A stretch of DNA of 64,000 nucleotides. Origin: an uncultured Bdellovibrionales bacterium (GTDB taxonomy: Bacteria; Bdellovibrionota; FAC87; UBA2466). Of the stretch, positions 1-8,674 are shown piece after piece. The DNA is taken from assembly GCA_937903155.1 (NCBI GenBank), contig CALCZU010000029.1, forward strand, positions 9,368-73,367, written 5' to 3'. Each line of letters opens with the position of its first letter. Within the stretch, counting starts at the first letter, position 1. Both the position numbers and the translations under genes were made by a program. The notes under the pieces were generated by a model. That model ran no database searches. It was not told where the DNA came from and saw nothing but the letters and a program-made list of their open reading frames with translations.

Positions 1-155
1 CAAACATAACAGGCGTCTCGGCTACATCGACTGTAACATTCCGAACAAGCCGACCCTGCAACATTTTCATGTTGCCGTTCTACCGCCTTTAGATCAGATG
101 TGGATAAGACCAAGGTGAACAACACTAAAGATACGAGGCGAGCGAGATTTTTCAT
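1..155 (-). CDS. Secreted Cys-rich protein, partial at window edge
   Basis: This gene runs off the left edge; only the first 51 residues are visible. The start is the ATG at 155-153, preceded on the minus strand by GAAAGGAC, a plausible ribosome binding site. Residues 1 to about 22 form a signal peptide (MKNLARLVSLVLFTLVLS, then a short polar stretch). The visible mature part has four closely spaced cysteines (A-C-S-E-C, then R-C and A-C-Y), suggesting an exported disulfide-bonded or metal-binding domain. It is divergent from another Cys-rich secreted gene starting at 387. The family is not recognised and the missing C-terminus prevents any function call. Confidence 0.55.
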   Translation of the reverse strand, partial: MKNLARLVSLVLFTLVLSTSDLKAVERQHENVAGSACSECYSRCSRDACYV

Positions 156-386
156 TTTTTGTCCTTTCAAGAGTAAGTTGTGCGAAAGCCAACTCCAGAC
201 TTTCGCTCTTTCGAATAAATCTAAAAATTCGAAGATATTTTCAAACAGTGAATTAGATAAATGAGTCGATATGAGAAAAGAGAAGGCTCGCACAAATCGA
301 TATCAACTCAAATGGGCTCATTTAATTTATTTTTATTACTAGACGCGGTAAATTTTTGTGCTATCGCTTGATTTCAAGGAGTTCAA

Positions 387-1085
387 ATGATTCAAAATTT
401 TGTTGTCGTTTTTTTGGTTTTTTTTCTGACATTGAATGCGTTTGCTGGTCCGTGCACTTGCGAACTTGAAGGGACGGAATGTGTCGTTCGGTATGAGGGA
501 AAGTTTCAAGCCTCTACCCCGTCTGAGAATCGAAGCTGCGCCAGAGTTTGTGGATCTGAAGGCGTCTTAGCTCGCTACTGTTCACCGTTTCAAGCGCCTG
601 CAAGCACCTCTCCGGTGACAATTCCTAATCTTCCAGAGGGTTACGAATCCGCATCTGCCACTAGGACGCTTTTTGATCTTCCTGAAGATACATATCTTGT
701 CCTGAATAGGGACGTCTCTTTTAATGCAAAAGCGTATAAGAAGTGCCTCATGGGAGAGTGCCTTACCGACTTCCAAGGTCCTCGCACTTACAATAGCTTT
801 GTAGAAATGAGCTTTAATAAAACACCTGTTTCTTCGAACAACGTGCGAATTCTTTCGAAAAACAAAATCTTTGTTCTGTCGAAAATCACATATAGCAATA
901 GTTATCAATTACTGAGTGATGAGTTCCTGCTAACTTTAACAAGCACGGATAAAAAGACTGAGATTGGGCTGCTGGTAAAAATTGGAGGCCAGGTGAAGGA
1001 TGGTGGGTCACGTCAGAGTCATACACTTTCTAATATTACCTCGTGGTTTGATGTCTACACTCCGCCTGCAAGCGTGATTAAATAG
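387..1085 (+). CDS. Secreted Cys-rich hypothetical protein
   Basis: The protein has 232 residues. AAGGAG lies six bases before the ATG, so the start is well supported. Residues 1-20 are a Sec signal peptide ending N-A-F-A before G-P-C. The mature N-terminal part carries cysteines near 23, 25, 32, 51, 55 and 65, with two more near 120 and 125; the even number fits disulfides in an exported protein. The rest alternates short hydrophobic and polar stretches as in beta-rich domains. I do not recognise the family. The divergent gene at the window edge also encodes a Cys-rich exported protein, so the two may share the 231-bp spacer as a regulatory region. Confidence 0.75.
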   Translation: MIQNFVVVFLVFFLTLNAFAGPCTCELEGTECVVRYEGKFQASTPSENRSCARVCGSEGVLARYCSPFQAPASTSPVTIPNLPEGYESASATRTLFDLPEDTYLVLNRDVSFNAKAYKKCLMGECLTDFQGPRTYNSFVEMSFNKTPVSSNNVRILSKNKIFVLSKITYSNSYQLLSDEFLLTLTSTDKKTEIGLLVKIGGQVKDGGSRQSHTLSNITSWFDVYTPPASVIK

Positions 1086-1291
1086 TTTCGGTTGTAGATA
1101 CCTATCTACTTCCTCCGATGAGCTTTCCTACAAACTTCCGACTGAAAATATCGAATTGAAGCACCCGCGACGTTTGAATTCAAAGTTGAGGGGAACCTGT
1201 TCGTCGCTTGCAGATGAGGCTGCCTAAAAAAGGGCACATTGGCCGGGAGTTTGCTAATACATCTCTCAAACGTGTATACGAGGAAAAAAAC

Positions 1292-1825
1292 ATGAATATC
1301 TATGAAATTTTGGAACAAGATCATCAAACAGTGTTGGGATTATTGGACAGTTTGGTCGCGACTGATGATTTGAAAGAGAGTGAAAAGCTGATAAATAAAA
1401 TCGCCAGCGAATTAATTCCTCATTCTCGAGCAGAAGAAGCGGTACTTTACAACTCGATTCGAGACATCTCTACAGCTTCGGAAGTTGTAGCTCACTCTTA
1501 CGGAGAACACATGAAGGCCGAAGCGCTTCTGCGCTCGCTACAAGTCACAGGTGCCATCAAGGTGAATTGGACAGAAGGTGGTAAAAAATTAAAAGAAGCT
1601 CTCTCGCATCACATCCAAGAAGAACAAACAAAAGTTTTTTCGGCGGCCAAAAAGCTTTTTACTGAGGAAGAAGCGGTCAGCATGGGAGAGGTTTTCAATA
1701 AATTAAAACCGATCATTGAGGAGCAATCCGTTCTCGGACAATCAATGGAGATGCTAAAAAATCTTATGCCATCTCGCCTGCGGGATAAATTTAGCGTCCT
1801 ATCAACGGAGTCGAAGATATCCTGA
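1292..1825 (+). CDS. Hemerythrin HHE domain protein
   Basis: This is a cytoplasmic four-helix hemerythrin-type protein of 177 residues, expected to bind a diiron centre and to act in oxygen, NO or iron handling. The ligand pattern is visible in order: E-Q-D-H near residue 12, H-S-R-A-E (HxxxE), H-S-Y-G-E-H in the middle, and H-H-I-Q-E-E (HxxxE) near 110. About 50 residues follow the domain and look helical. A longer reading from 1208 is possible, but the ATG at 1292 follows an AGGA ribosome binding site and begins exactly at the domain, so I chose it. Family membership is clear; the physiological role is not. Confidence 0.88.
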   Translation: MNIYEILEQDHQTVLGLLDSLVATDDLKESEKLINKIASELIPHSRAEEAVLYNSIRDISTASEVVAHSYGEHMKAEALLRSLQVTGAIKVNWTEGGKKLKEALSHHIQEEQTKVFSAAKKLFTEEEAVSMGEVFNKLKPIIEEQSVLGQSMEMLKNLMPSRLRDKFSVLSTESKIS

Positions 1826-1917
1826 ACGATGTGGGTGCCTAAAAGGCGAGCCGTAAAATGTATTAAAAGTGCAAGTTATCGATAGAAGCGGCACTGAAAG
1901 ATATTCTCATCAAATCG

Positions 1918-3888
1918 TCAATTCGGATTTCGGGCACGCGCGCGATCTCTGACTTCTTGTTCTAAGCTCTGACCGTATAGGTAATCAAAGTTTTCTCTTG
2001 CAGAAGAGAGCTTAAGAACTTGCAGCTGCTGGAGGTTTCTCGCACGCACAAAATAACGTGCGGCTCTCCATCTAAAAAGATTTATGATAATTGAAAGATT
2101 TTCCGCACGATGAAGAAAGGGACTGTCTGCCAGTGCGCGCGCCCCTAAGTCTCCGATAGAATTACTATCTAAAATGACCTCTATCGGGCTCAAAGTTTTC
2201 GATTTTGCGAGGGCCATTGCACCTTCGTCTTCCATCGCATTATATCCAAAAGCAAACACTTCAATATTTCCGAGATGGGGAGATGCCGCCAACGCTTCAG
2301 CGCCTCTCACACCCGTCCAGTTAAAACTTAGGTTGAGATCTTTAACGGTAGAAAGTATTGGAGAGGCTGCTAATGCAACCATTGCCTCGGGAGGCATTTG
2401 TACTCCAGATAGGCTTAATAATTCTAAATTTCGAAGATAGGAGGAGTTCGCAAGCGATCGAACACCTTCTCGAGAAAACGTATTCGTATTTAAATAAAGA
2501 TGCGACAGTTTTGCGAGCGTCGGCGAATTTGAAAGCGCGTGAATTCCATCATCGTCTATTTTATTGCCGTTGAGACTGAGCCGTGTCAGTGCTTTTAACC
2601 TTTGCGACCCTGCAAGTGCAATTGCGCCTGAAGAAGAAATCTGATTGAGATTCAAATTCAAATCACTCAATTTAGGAAAATCCGCTTTCGCAAGGGCTAT
2701 CGCCCCTACTTCACTGATGGAATTAGAAGCCAGGTCCAACTTTCTCAACTTATTCAAATGGGGAGTCTTCGAAAAAGCGACTATGCCGTCATCGTTTATC
2801 TGACTCGACGAAACGGTAAGCTCTGTCAGTTTTGCGAGATTAGGACCGCCAAGGGCTTCCATTCCGCGCACGCCGACATTCACATCATGAAGTTTAAGGC
2901 GAATCAGATTGGAAAGGTTTCTCGTTGAAGCGATACGGCGTATCGCATCGGGTTCTAAATTGGTACAGCTTGAAATCTCTAAGGACGCAATACGATTGAA
3001 AATAGGATTTTCGTTGATGGCATTGAGGATCCGGTTATAGCCCCCATCGTTCAGCCATCCGAAACTCAAGGTGTCTAGGGTCTTAATCTTGCTAAATAAG
3101 TCGGCGCCGTTTTGCTCAAAGAATTCGGGAATCACAGACACTTCGCTCAGGAAACCTCGACGAAATTTAAAATGATCTGCGCCTTGCGGGAATAAGCTCG
3201 CGGGAATCCCACTCTGTCCCAGTTCCTCTTCGAGCCATTTTTTTCCGTGACGTTGACTCAAAACCTTTTCACGCGCTTCTAGTTTTTTTTGATCTCTGGG
3301 AAAGGTTTCACGAGACAATGCAATTTGAATTCGGATAAATTCGGCGCGGTCGTACTCTCCCATCTCTTCGATATAATCCGCATAAAGCAACCGAATGCCA
3401 TCTTCCTTGGGGTTAGAACCAATCTCATTCAAAAAAGCATCGTACCCACTCATTCCGCAGACATTGTTTGCAATCAAAACCCGCCTTTGTGCTTCGGTAA
3501 AAAGGAGGCTGCCGTCTTCGCGGGCTCCGTGCAAGATTCTTATTTTTTCGCGAAGCGCCTTCATCATCTTCAGTCTTTGAGTGCGATCAAAAGGCATGGG
3601 AATCGCATGCGTTTTTAAAATCGCCTCTTTTTGATCGGCATCGAAAGACGTGGGTCCAAAAAATTCTTCGAAAAGGTGGTGCGCCCTTTGAAGACGGGCC
3701 TCGGGTGTTTCCCCGTTCGGAGAGAGGCCGAGAGACGGATAACGACTTCGGTAATTCCGTGGAGGCATCACTAACCTGCGAACAATGGGATTTGCAGGTG
3801 GCAAAGAAAAATGCTTTAGCCCCTCTCTACAATCCATCGCCGGCATCACTGTCAGTGCACCGACTACCACATGTCCTAGCCAATTCAT
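1918..3888 (-). CDS. Leucine-rich repeat protein with TIGR02996 domain
   Basis: The protein has 656 residues. Residues about 150-190 match the TIGR02996 repeat-companion domain (pattern R-L-L-Y-A-D-Y-I-E-E-M-G then A-E-F-I-R-I-Q), which usually precedes leucine-rich repeats. From about 270 to 630 there are some ten repeats of 27-28 residues of the ribonuclease-inhibitor type (L-x-x-L-x-L, then N-x-I, then G-A-x-A-L-A). Such repeats mediate protein binding. The N-terminus is hydrophobic for about 18 residues and could be a signal or anchor, though it is a weak one. GGAG and GGGTAAG lie upstream of the ATG at 3888. A second, unrelated LRR fragment is divergent next door. Confidence 0.85.
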   Translation of the reverse strand: MNWLGHVVVGALTVMPAMDCREGLKHFSLPPANPIVRRLVMPPRNYRSRYPSLGLSPNGETPEARLQRAHHLFEEFFGPTSFDADQKEAILKTHAIPMPFDRTQRLKMMKALREKIRILHGAREDGSLLFTEAQRRVLIANNVCGMSGYDAFLNEIGSNPKEDGIRLLYADYIEEMGEYDRAEFIRIQIALSRETFPRDQKKLEAREKVLSQRHGKKWLEEELGQSGIPASLFPQGADHFKFRRGFLSEVSVIPEFFEQNGADLFSKIKTLDTLSFGWLNDGGYNRILNAINENPIFNRIASLEISSCTNLEPDAIRRIASTRNLSNLIRLKLHDVNVGVRGMEALGGPNLAKLTELTVSSSQINDDGIVAFSKTPHLNKLRKLDLASNSISEVGAIALAKADFPKLSDLNLNLNQISSSGAIALAGSQRLKALTRLSLNGNKIDDDGIHALSNSPTLAKLSHLYLNTNTFSREGVRSLANSSYLRNLELLSLSGVQMPPEAMVALAASPILSTVKDLNLSFNWTGVRGAEALAASPHLGNIEVFAFGYNAMEDEGAMALAKSKTLSPIEVILDSNSIGDLGARALADSPFLHRAENLSIIINLFRWRAARYFVRARNLQQLQVLKLSSARENFDYLYGQSLEQEVRDRARARNPN

Positions 3889-3959
3889 TTCTTACCCGTT
3901 CTCCTCTGCCCGTGACGCATGATAAATAACAGCGCTATGCGGCGTGTCAATTTCTTATT

Positions 3960-4319
3960 TTGATTCAGCATTTAAGTGCGTGGAAACTCCCTAAGCTCAC
4001 CTCCCTCCGTTTAGGAGGGAATTGGCCCGACGGTAACGCGATGACTTCGCTCACGCGGTGGTCCCTTCCTCACCTGACATCTCTTGATTTAGGAGACAAC
4101 TTCCTCGATGCGGCGGCCATTGAGCCACTCACTCAATGGAAGCTCAGCAAGCTCCGTGTGCTTATCTTAAGAAACTCAGGACTCAATCCACAGGCGATTG
4201 GCCACTTACGTCAATGGTCTCTCCCCGCGCTTGTTTCTCTCGATCTCGAGCACAACGACATCGACGTAGATGCCGTGGAATCCATTCTTCAAAGCATGCG
4301 ACGTCCCGCCATTCCTTAA
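3960..4319 (+). pseudogene. Truncated leucine-rich repeat gene fragment
   Basis: The frame encodes four 26-residue leucine-rich repeats (pattern L-x-x-L-x-S-L-x-L, then a proline or aspartate, then A-I-x-x-L-x-x-W). It opens only at a TTG with no ribosome binding site, 31 bases after an in-frame TAA at 3927-3929. There is no signal peptide or capping domain, and the repeat opens immediately, so this looks like the 3' remnant of a larger LRR gene. The repeat unit differs from the 27-28-residue unit of the divergent gene at 1918-3888, so it is not simply a duplicated piece of that gene. Translation of this fragment is doubtful. Confidence 0.5.
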
Positions 4320-4335
4320 ACGAGCAGGGGCCCAC

Positions 4336-5637
4336 CTACTCCAAAATAATCGCATAGGGTTTAGAACGATAAAATACTTCTACGACATCTAAACCTTCAA
4401 AGACGTATTGGATGTATGTTTGGTCTCGATAAGATGTTCTTTGCTTGTTCGTACGACGGGCACTTATAGTCTCCGGCTCACGTAATAAAGACACAAATCG
4501 GTCGCCGAAGAGTGCCGAGGCTAATTCTTCGTATTCTTTTTCCTTTGCCGGCAAATCTTTCTGAAAAGAAAGGAGAGCCTTTTGATAAGCTTCTAAGCCG
4601 GAGACTTTATCGAATAGCAAGGCTCCCTGGTCGTGGTACTCCCGATAGGAAGAACCTTCACCCTCAATTGGAGTTAAACCGAAACTGTCAGAGACATACT
4701 TAATTTTTTTATCGGTTTCGAGATAAAATTTCACTGAAGGAGAGGAGTGATACGAAACCGCTAGGGGAATCTGTTCAGAAGAGTCGCCTCCGTTGAATCT
4801 TAACCAATTGTAAAAACTAATCGTCGATTTTTCAGGAAGCGAAGGGACTAGTGAGGTCTTTAAAATCTTGGCCTTTTTGGAGATCTGTTCTTGCAATTTT
4901 TTAATCGCTTGCTCTTGGATCACTTTCCCTGTGGCATTGTATTCTTCCAAGAAAAGCTTGAGTGCTTTTCTATCATCTTGTCCCTCATCCTTCGTACGCA
5001 TCACGAGAGGACCGTTGAAAACGGGTAAGTGAGCGGTAATGATTTTATTTTCGAGAGATTCTTCCTTTGACCATCTTTCCAAATTCTCTCGGGTAGCAGA
5101 AAGCAAAGATGAAAGTTTCGTATGTGTGTCGTCTTCTTTGGACGCAAGAAGGTACTCGTGGAAGCAAAAACTTAAAAAAGATTTCTGAATGAGATGCTTG
5201 GCTGCGTTTTCCTCGGTAATTTCCTTCGTGAGTTTGACGTCTCCGACAATCGTGATTGTCGTCGTTTTCCCTTGATCAAACTGTTCGAGAGCCGATTTAA
5301 ATCGATCGTGATGAAGAAGAATTGTTTTACCCACAGGACTCGAGGCATCGTCCACGGTCATTCCTACGAGAAGTTCTTTTGCGATTTCACCAAACTCTGC
5401 AGGAAATTTCTCAACAATTTTGATGGGAACTTCAGGAACTGTTTTCTTAAAGTTTTCAAAATCTTTTAGGCGAGCCGCTAAACGCACTTGTTCGTTTTCT
5501 AAGTGACTGACCAAAAAGGCACCAATTCGTCGAAACCGGTCTTTTAAGTCGCTTCCGCCTTTTGATTCTTTGCCGGCAAAGCCTGCCGTCGAGATTAAGA
5601 AAAAGGTCAAAGTAAGGTGAATGAGTTTAGTTTTCAT
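4336..5637 (-). CDS. Secreted protein paired with TIGR02147 regulator, copy 1
   Basis: The exported protein has 433 residues. A Sec signal peptide (residues 1 to about 21, ending G-F-A) precedes a charged mature region. The N-terminal half is strongly similar by eye to the protein at 61016-62326: both contain K-G-G-S-x-L-K-D-R-F-R-R, H-L-E-N-x-Q-V-R-L, K-I/Q-I-V-E-K-F-P, G-K-T-I-L-L-H and Q-K/S-S-F-L-S-F-C-F-H-E. The family is unrecognised. Its start overlaps the stop of the upstream TIGR02147 gene by 11 bp, so the two are translationally coupled. The same arrangement recurs in the second copy. A role in the cell envelope is only an inference from the signal peptide. Confidence 0.85.
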   Translation of the reverse strand: MKTKLIHLTLTFFLISTAGFAGKESKGGSDLKDRFRRIGAFLVSHLENEQVRLAARLKDFENFKKTVPEVPIKIVEKFPAEFGEIAKELLVGMTVDDASSPVGKTILLHHDRFKSALEQFDQGKTTTITIVGDVKLTKEITEENAAKHLIQKSFLSFCFHEYLLASKEDDTHTKLSSLLSATRENLERWSKEESLENKIITAHLPVFNGPLVMRTKDEGQDDRKALKLFLEEYNATGKVIQEQAIKKLQEQISKKAKILKTSLVPSLPEKSTISFYNWLRFNGGDSSEQIPLAVSYHSSPSVKFYLETDKKIKYVSDSFGLTPIEGEGSSYREYHDQGALLFDKVSGLEAYQKALLSFQKDLPAKEKEYEELASALFGDRFVSLLREPETISARRTNKQRTSYRDQTYIQYVFEGLDVVEVFYRSKPYAIILE

Positions 5638-6412
5638 AGGCTTGGATCTCCTGTCTAGAAATTTGAGTTAAAGGAAAAAAAGAAATGAGCAGGTTATAGA
5701 CTCGCTCGCGTTCACTGTCTCTTTCGAGGAAGGCTGTTAAATCCCTTCGAAAGGTATCGATCCGTGATTTTACTTCGCGAAGTCGCTTCGGATGGATAGC
5801 GACCGTCATTGCAGATTGGTCCCGCATCGAAAATGGAAGGGTATTCACTGCTTCAATCGCTTTTTCAAGTAGTTGAGTCTGCAACTTGCGATGAGCGACC
5901 GATTTTTCAGGCGGTTCGGAGGTCGTGCTATCTCCCGCGATATCTTCAAAACTACCGTCCGAATGAATGACAAGCATTTTAAGACGCACCAAACGCTCAA
6001 TCGCTGACTGCGCGAGATTTGGAGTGATACCGAGTTCTTTACCTATCCACTTTGCGTTGGGGTTAAACGTTTTAGTTCGAGTGAGTTCAAGAATTGCAAA
6101 ATGGTACCAATCACTCACGACGCTAAAAGAGTCCAAAGAAAGCCGATTGTAAGCAATCGGAGCATCGGATTCAAAGCGGAGTTTCTCCTTGGGTCCCAGT
6201 CCTATTCTGTGAGAGATTTTTTCGAACATGGGGCGCGTAATAATCCGCTTACCCGTTAAAATTTTTGAAAGGGTCGAAGAATCGAGATTAAGTCTTCCGG
6301 CGTAAGCCCTCAGCGAATACTTCGAATTGCGACGGCACGAAGCTTCGTACTCTTCCAATAGATAGAGTCTGAACTCATCGCTCAAACGTAAGTGAGTCTC
6401 TCGTCGCGCCAT
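5627..6412 (-). CDS. TIGR02147 family (DUF4423) regulator, copy 1
   Basis: This is a predicted transcriptional regulator of 261 residues. Residues about 25-75 form a helix-turn-helix region (S-L-R-A-Y-A-G-R-L-N-L-D-S-S-T-L-S-K-I-L), followed by the typical TIGR02147 core with W-Y-H-F-A-I-L-E-L and a second winged-helix-like part around I-G-K-E-L-G-I-T. The C-terminus carries the family pattern P-F-S-M-R-D-Q-S-A-M-T-V-A-I. I chose the ATG at 6412 because it aligns with the start of the paralogue at 60220; an upstream start at 6463 adds 17 residues with no support. It is followed, with an 11-bp overlap, by its secreted partner. The target genes are unknown. Confidence 0.88.
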   Translation of the reverse strand: MARRETHLRLSDEFRLYLLEEYEASCRRNSKYSLRAYAGRLNLDSSTLSKILTGKRIITRPMFEKISHRIGLGPKEKLRFESDAPIAYNRLSLDSFSVVSDWYHFAILELTRTKTFNPNAKWIGKELGITPNLAQSAIERLVRLKMLVIHSDGSFEDIAGDSTTSEPPEKSVAHRKLQTQLLEKAIEAVNTLPFSMRDQSAMTVAIHPKRLREVKSRIDTFRRDLTAFLERDSERERVYNLLISFFPLTQISRQEIQAYEN

Positions 6413-6465
6413 GGCCGAGGTCTTAACAAAGTAACAAAATGTTCGCAATGGTTTTCGACGCAATG

Positions 6466-6485
6466 TGCGGCTCGAGGGAGCCGCA
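6466..6485. repeat. REP-like hairpin 1
   Basis: This is a perfect 8-bp inverted repeat, TGCGGCTC and GAGCCGCA, around a four-base loop GAGG. It lies between the divergent side of the TIGR02147 gene and a doubtful small ORF. It shares its stem core with the longer hairpin at 6851-6882. There is no T-run, so it is a poor intrinsic terminator. Confidence 0.55.
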
Positions 6486-6521
6486 ACTCATTGGTGGCAA
6501 TTTTCAAAGTTCCATAGACGC

Positions 6522-6758
6522 TTACTTTTTTCGCTCGGCTTTAATAGCGTCGATCACATTTTGGATTTCGGGAAAGCTTCCATCCAGCGCACTCTTCGCC
6601 TTATAGGCTTCTCGAACACTCAACACTTGAGATGGGGTGAGGGTCTGAGTCTTGTCGAGTTCGATGATTTGCGAAGTGAGCCGATCCAGTGATTTTGCTT
6701 CTGGTTCAAAGGCCGAAACTGAATGAGTGCTCAAAAGTGATGAATGATATCCCCCCAC
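6522..6758 (-). CDS. Doubtful small ORF, possible gene remnant
   Basis: The ORF has 78 codons with a GTG start at 6758 and an in-frame stop (TAG at 6770-6768) just upstream. The translation is hydrophilic and helix-like from about residue 18 (E-P-E-A-K-S-L-D-R-L, T-P-S-Q-V-L-S-V-R-E-A, D-A-I-K-A-E-R-K-K), more protein-like than the opposite frame. There is no signal peptide, which is unusual for small genes in this window, and the ribosome binding site is weak. It could be a real small cytoplasmic protein or the C-terminal remnant of a decayed gene. No family is recognised. Confidence 0.3.
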   Translation of the reverse strand: MGGYHSSLLSTHSVSAFEPEAKSLDRLTSQIIELDKTQTLTPSQVLSVREAYKAKSALDGSFPEIQNVIDAIKAERKK

Positions 6759-6850
6759 ACCTTCTCGCTAACTCCTCGATATGCTTTGCTTAAGGACTTT
6801 CCCGCAGAAGACGAGGATGAATTGTCAAAAATGTAGTCAGAATTTTATTG

Positions 6851-6882
6851 AGCACCTGCGGCTCGCTCGAGCCGCAGGTGCT
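6851..6882. terminator. Long perfect hairpin downstream of S41 protease gene
   Basis: This is a 14-bp perfect inverted repeat (AGCACCTGCGGCTC and its complement) around the loop GCTC. It lies 37 bp past the stop of the minus-strand S41 protease gene, where a terminator is expected. Read on the minus strand, it is followed by CAATAAAATTCT, a weak U-tract, so it may end transcription or protect the 3' end. The stem core repeats that of the hairpin at 6466-6485. Confidence 0.5.
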
Positions 6883-6919
6883 TTGTCCCGAATCGGTCGG
6901 ATATTGGAATCAAAGAACT

Positions 6920-8674
6920 TTAAAAAATCTCTTTTAAATTTTTAAAGATATTTTTTTCGATCGTTGAGCCACGAGGAGGCAAAGGAAGATCATAACTCAT
7001 TTCCATGGGTGCTTCTTCTTGAACCTCGTTCGGATTATTCGCTAAGCAAGTCGCTGCATCGACGGCAGAGAGGAGCTGGTAATCAGGAGGAATCGCGTTG
7101 CTGAGATTTTTTTCATAGGTCTTAGCGGCGCGTCCTGAATCTCCCATACATTTTGTCAAAGCAGCAACGGCGTTAGGACGCGGTTGTTTCCAGGGTTTTC
7201 CTAAGGCGGGAAGTGCTTGGTATTCATCTTCTTCGCGATAGGCCACCTGATCATCTTTAGTCGGATTTGGGACTACAGGCACCGCAATATCGGGAATGAC
7301 TCCTTCAATCTGATTCGTTCTGCCACTTGGTAAATGAAAGCGCGCGATTGTTTTTAGAATCGTAAACTTTCCCTTTCGGACGACGGTTTGCACTGTTCCT
7401 TTGCCGAAAGAACGGTCGCCCATAATGTAACTGCGTTTGTAGTCTTGTAACGCTCCGGAGACTAACTCGGAAGCGCTTGCCGAATTTGAATTGATTAAAG
7501 TGACCATCGGCAACTTTGTCAGGGCGTCTTTTTTCGTTTTGAGATCTTCATCCGGCAATCGAACGAGCGATTTTATCAACACGACCGTCTTAAGCTTTTC
7601 CAAAAAAAGATTTCCGATACAAACGGCTTGATCGAGAAGTCCTCCGCCATTTCCTCTCAAATCAAAAATGATTGCCTTAGCGCCCTTCTTTTCAACTTCG
7701 CTAATTTTTTTCCCGAGATCTTCACAACCAGTAGGTTTCATGAAACTGCGAAATTTAACGTACCCAAGCGTCGGATTCGATTCGGCAACGATTTCGCCCA
7801 CAGAATTTTCGACGCGGATCTCGGCGCGCACGATAGAAAACTCTTTGCGCACCCCTTGACGAATGACGGTGATCTTGACCGTTGTTCCTTTTTCGCCGCG
7901 GATTTGATCCACAAGGTCGCCAAGTTCGATATCTTCTGCTTTCTTTCCGTCGACCGCGGTAATAATATCGCCCGCTTTGATTCCGGCTGTGATGGCAGGC
8001 CCCCCTTCAATCGGAGAAGCCACCACAAAAATTTTCTTCCCCTCTTTTGAAACCGCTTTTAAGTTCGCTCCGATTCCAACAAAGTTGTCTTCCTTGCTAT
8101 CTTCTTCGAGAAGTGCTGTGGGAGTGACTCGCGTGTGGGGATCGTTCGACATTGCAAGAATGGAATTCACTCCTGCTGCAGTCACTGCCGACTCGTTATC
8201 CGTGAAGAACTTTTGCTGTGTGACCCACTTAATGATGTCTTCGTACGGGACTCTAACGGCCTTTTTGTCGGCATAGAGATCCGACCAGCCTTTAAGGCTC
8301 AGTGCGCGTTCTTTTTTATTGAATTCGTAAATTTCGGACAGAGAGTCGGAAGCCAGTTTCTTAATACCGACCAAAGAGAGCGGGCCAAAGGTGAGTTCCG
8401 TTTTTCCAAATCCTTTTTCAGTCGTTACCCGCTCAGAAGGCACTAGGGTGATTCCCAGTTTTGACTGAGACAGCATGGCATTCATCGCGTAGTTACACTG
8501 GAGAAAATCTTTTTCGCTGTCGTAACACGCTTTTTCATTGAGAGCCGGTTCTAGCTGGTCGCTAAACTTCCAACCCACTTCTTTCCAGTATTCCTCCATC
8601 GTTTTTCGGCTATCCGCTTTTGCGACCGAGATGAAAGCCAACGATACGACACATGAAAAAACGAATTTTTTCAT
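6920..8674 (-). CDS. S41 family carboxy-terminal processing protease
   Basis: This is an exported serine protease of 584 residues. It has a signal peptide (1-20, ending V-A-K-A), a helical N-terminal region to about 190, a PDZ domain at about 195-275 and the S41 catalytic domain at about 300-465. The catalytic dyad is visible as S400 in N-S-A-S-A-S-E and K425 in F-G-K-G-T-V-Q, 25 residues apart as in E. coli Prc. The motif R-G-N-G-G-G-L-L is also present. Ctp proteases cut C-termini of periplasmic or envelope proteins. The tail after 480 is proline-rich and lacks a recognised domain. It is transcribed alone, with a hairpin beyond its stop. Confidence 0.95.
   Translation of the reverse strand: MKKFVFSCVVSLAFISVAKADSRKTMEEYWKEVGWKFSDQLEPALNEKACYDSEKDFLQCNYAMNAMLSQSKLGITLVPSERVTTEKGFGKTELTFGPLSLVGIKKLASDSLSEIYEFNKKERALSLKGWSDLYADKKAVRVPYEDIIKWVTQQKFFTDNESAVTAAGVNSILAMSNDPHTRVTPTALLEEDSKEDNFVGIGANLKAVSKEGKKIFVVASPIEGGPAITAGIKAGDIITAVDGKKAEDIELGDLVDQIRGEKGTTVKITVIRQGVRKEFSIVRAEIRVENSVGEIVAESNPTLGYVKFRSFMKPTGCEDLGKKISEVEKKGAKAIIFDLRGNGGGLLDQAVCIGNLFLEKLKTVVLIKSLVRLPDEDLKTKKDALTKLPMVTLINSNSASASELVSGALQDYKRSYIMGDRSFGKGTVQTVVRKGKFTILKTIARFHLPSGRTNQIEGVIPDIAVPVVPNPTKDDQVAYREEDEYQALPALGKPWKQPRPNAVAALTKCMGDSGRAAKTYEKNLSNAIPPDYQLLSAVDAATCLANNPNEVQEEAPMEMSYDLPLPPRGSTIEKNIFKNLKEIF

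Larger units (their letters stand above)
6413..6919. other. Gene-poor spacer with paired hairpins
   Basis: These 507 bases between the TIGR02147 gene and the S41 protease contain only the doubtful ORF at 6522-6758 and two hairpins with the same stem core (6466-6485 and 6851-6882). I see no convincing promoter motif or RNA gene. The layout could be a decayed gene bracketed by REP-like palindromes. Confidence 0.4.

Noticed and set aside
7628..8050. Plus-strand open frame within the S41 protease gene
   Set aside because: It is the complement of a clear protease domain with an intact catalytic dyad, and its translation has no domain pattern.
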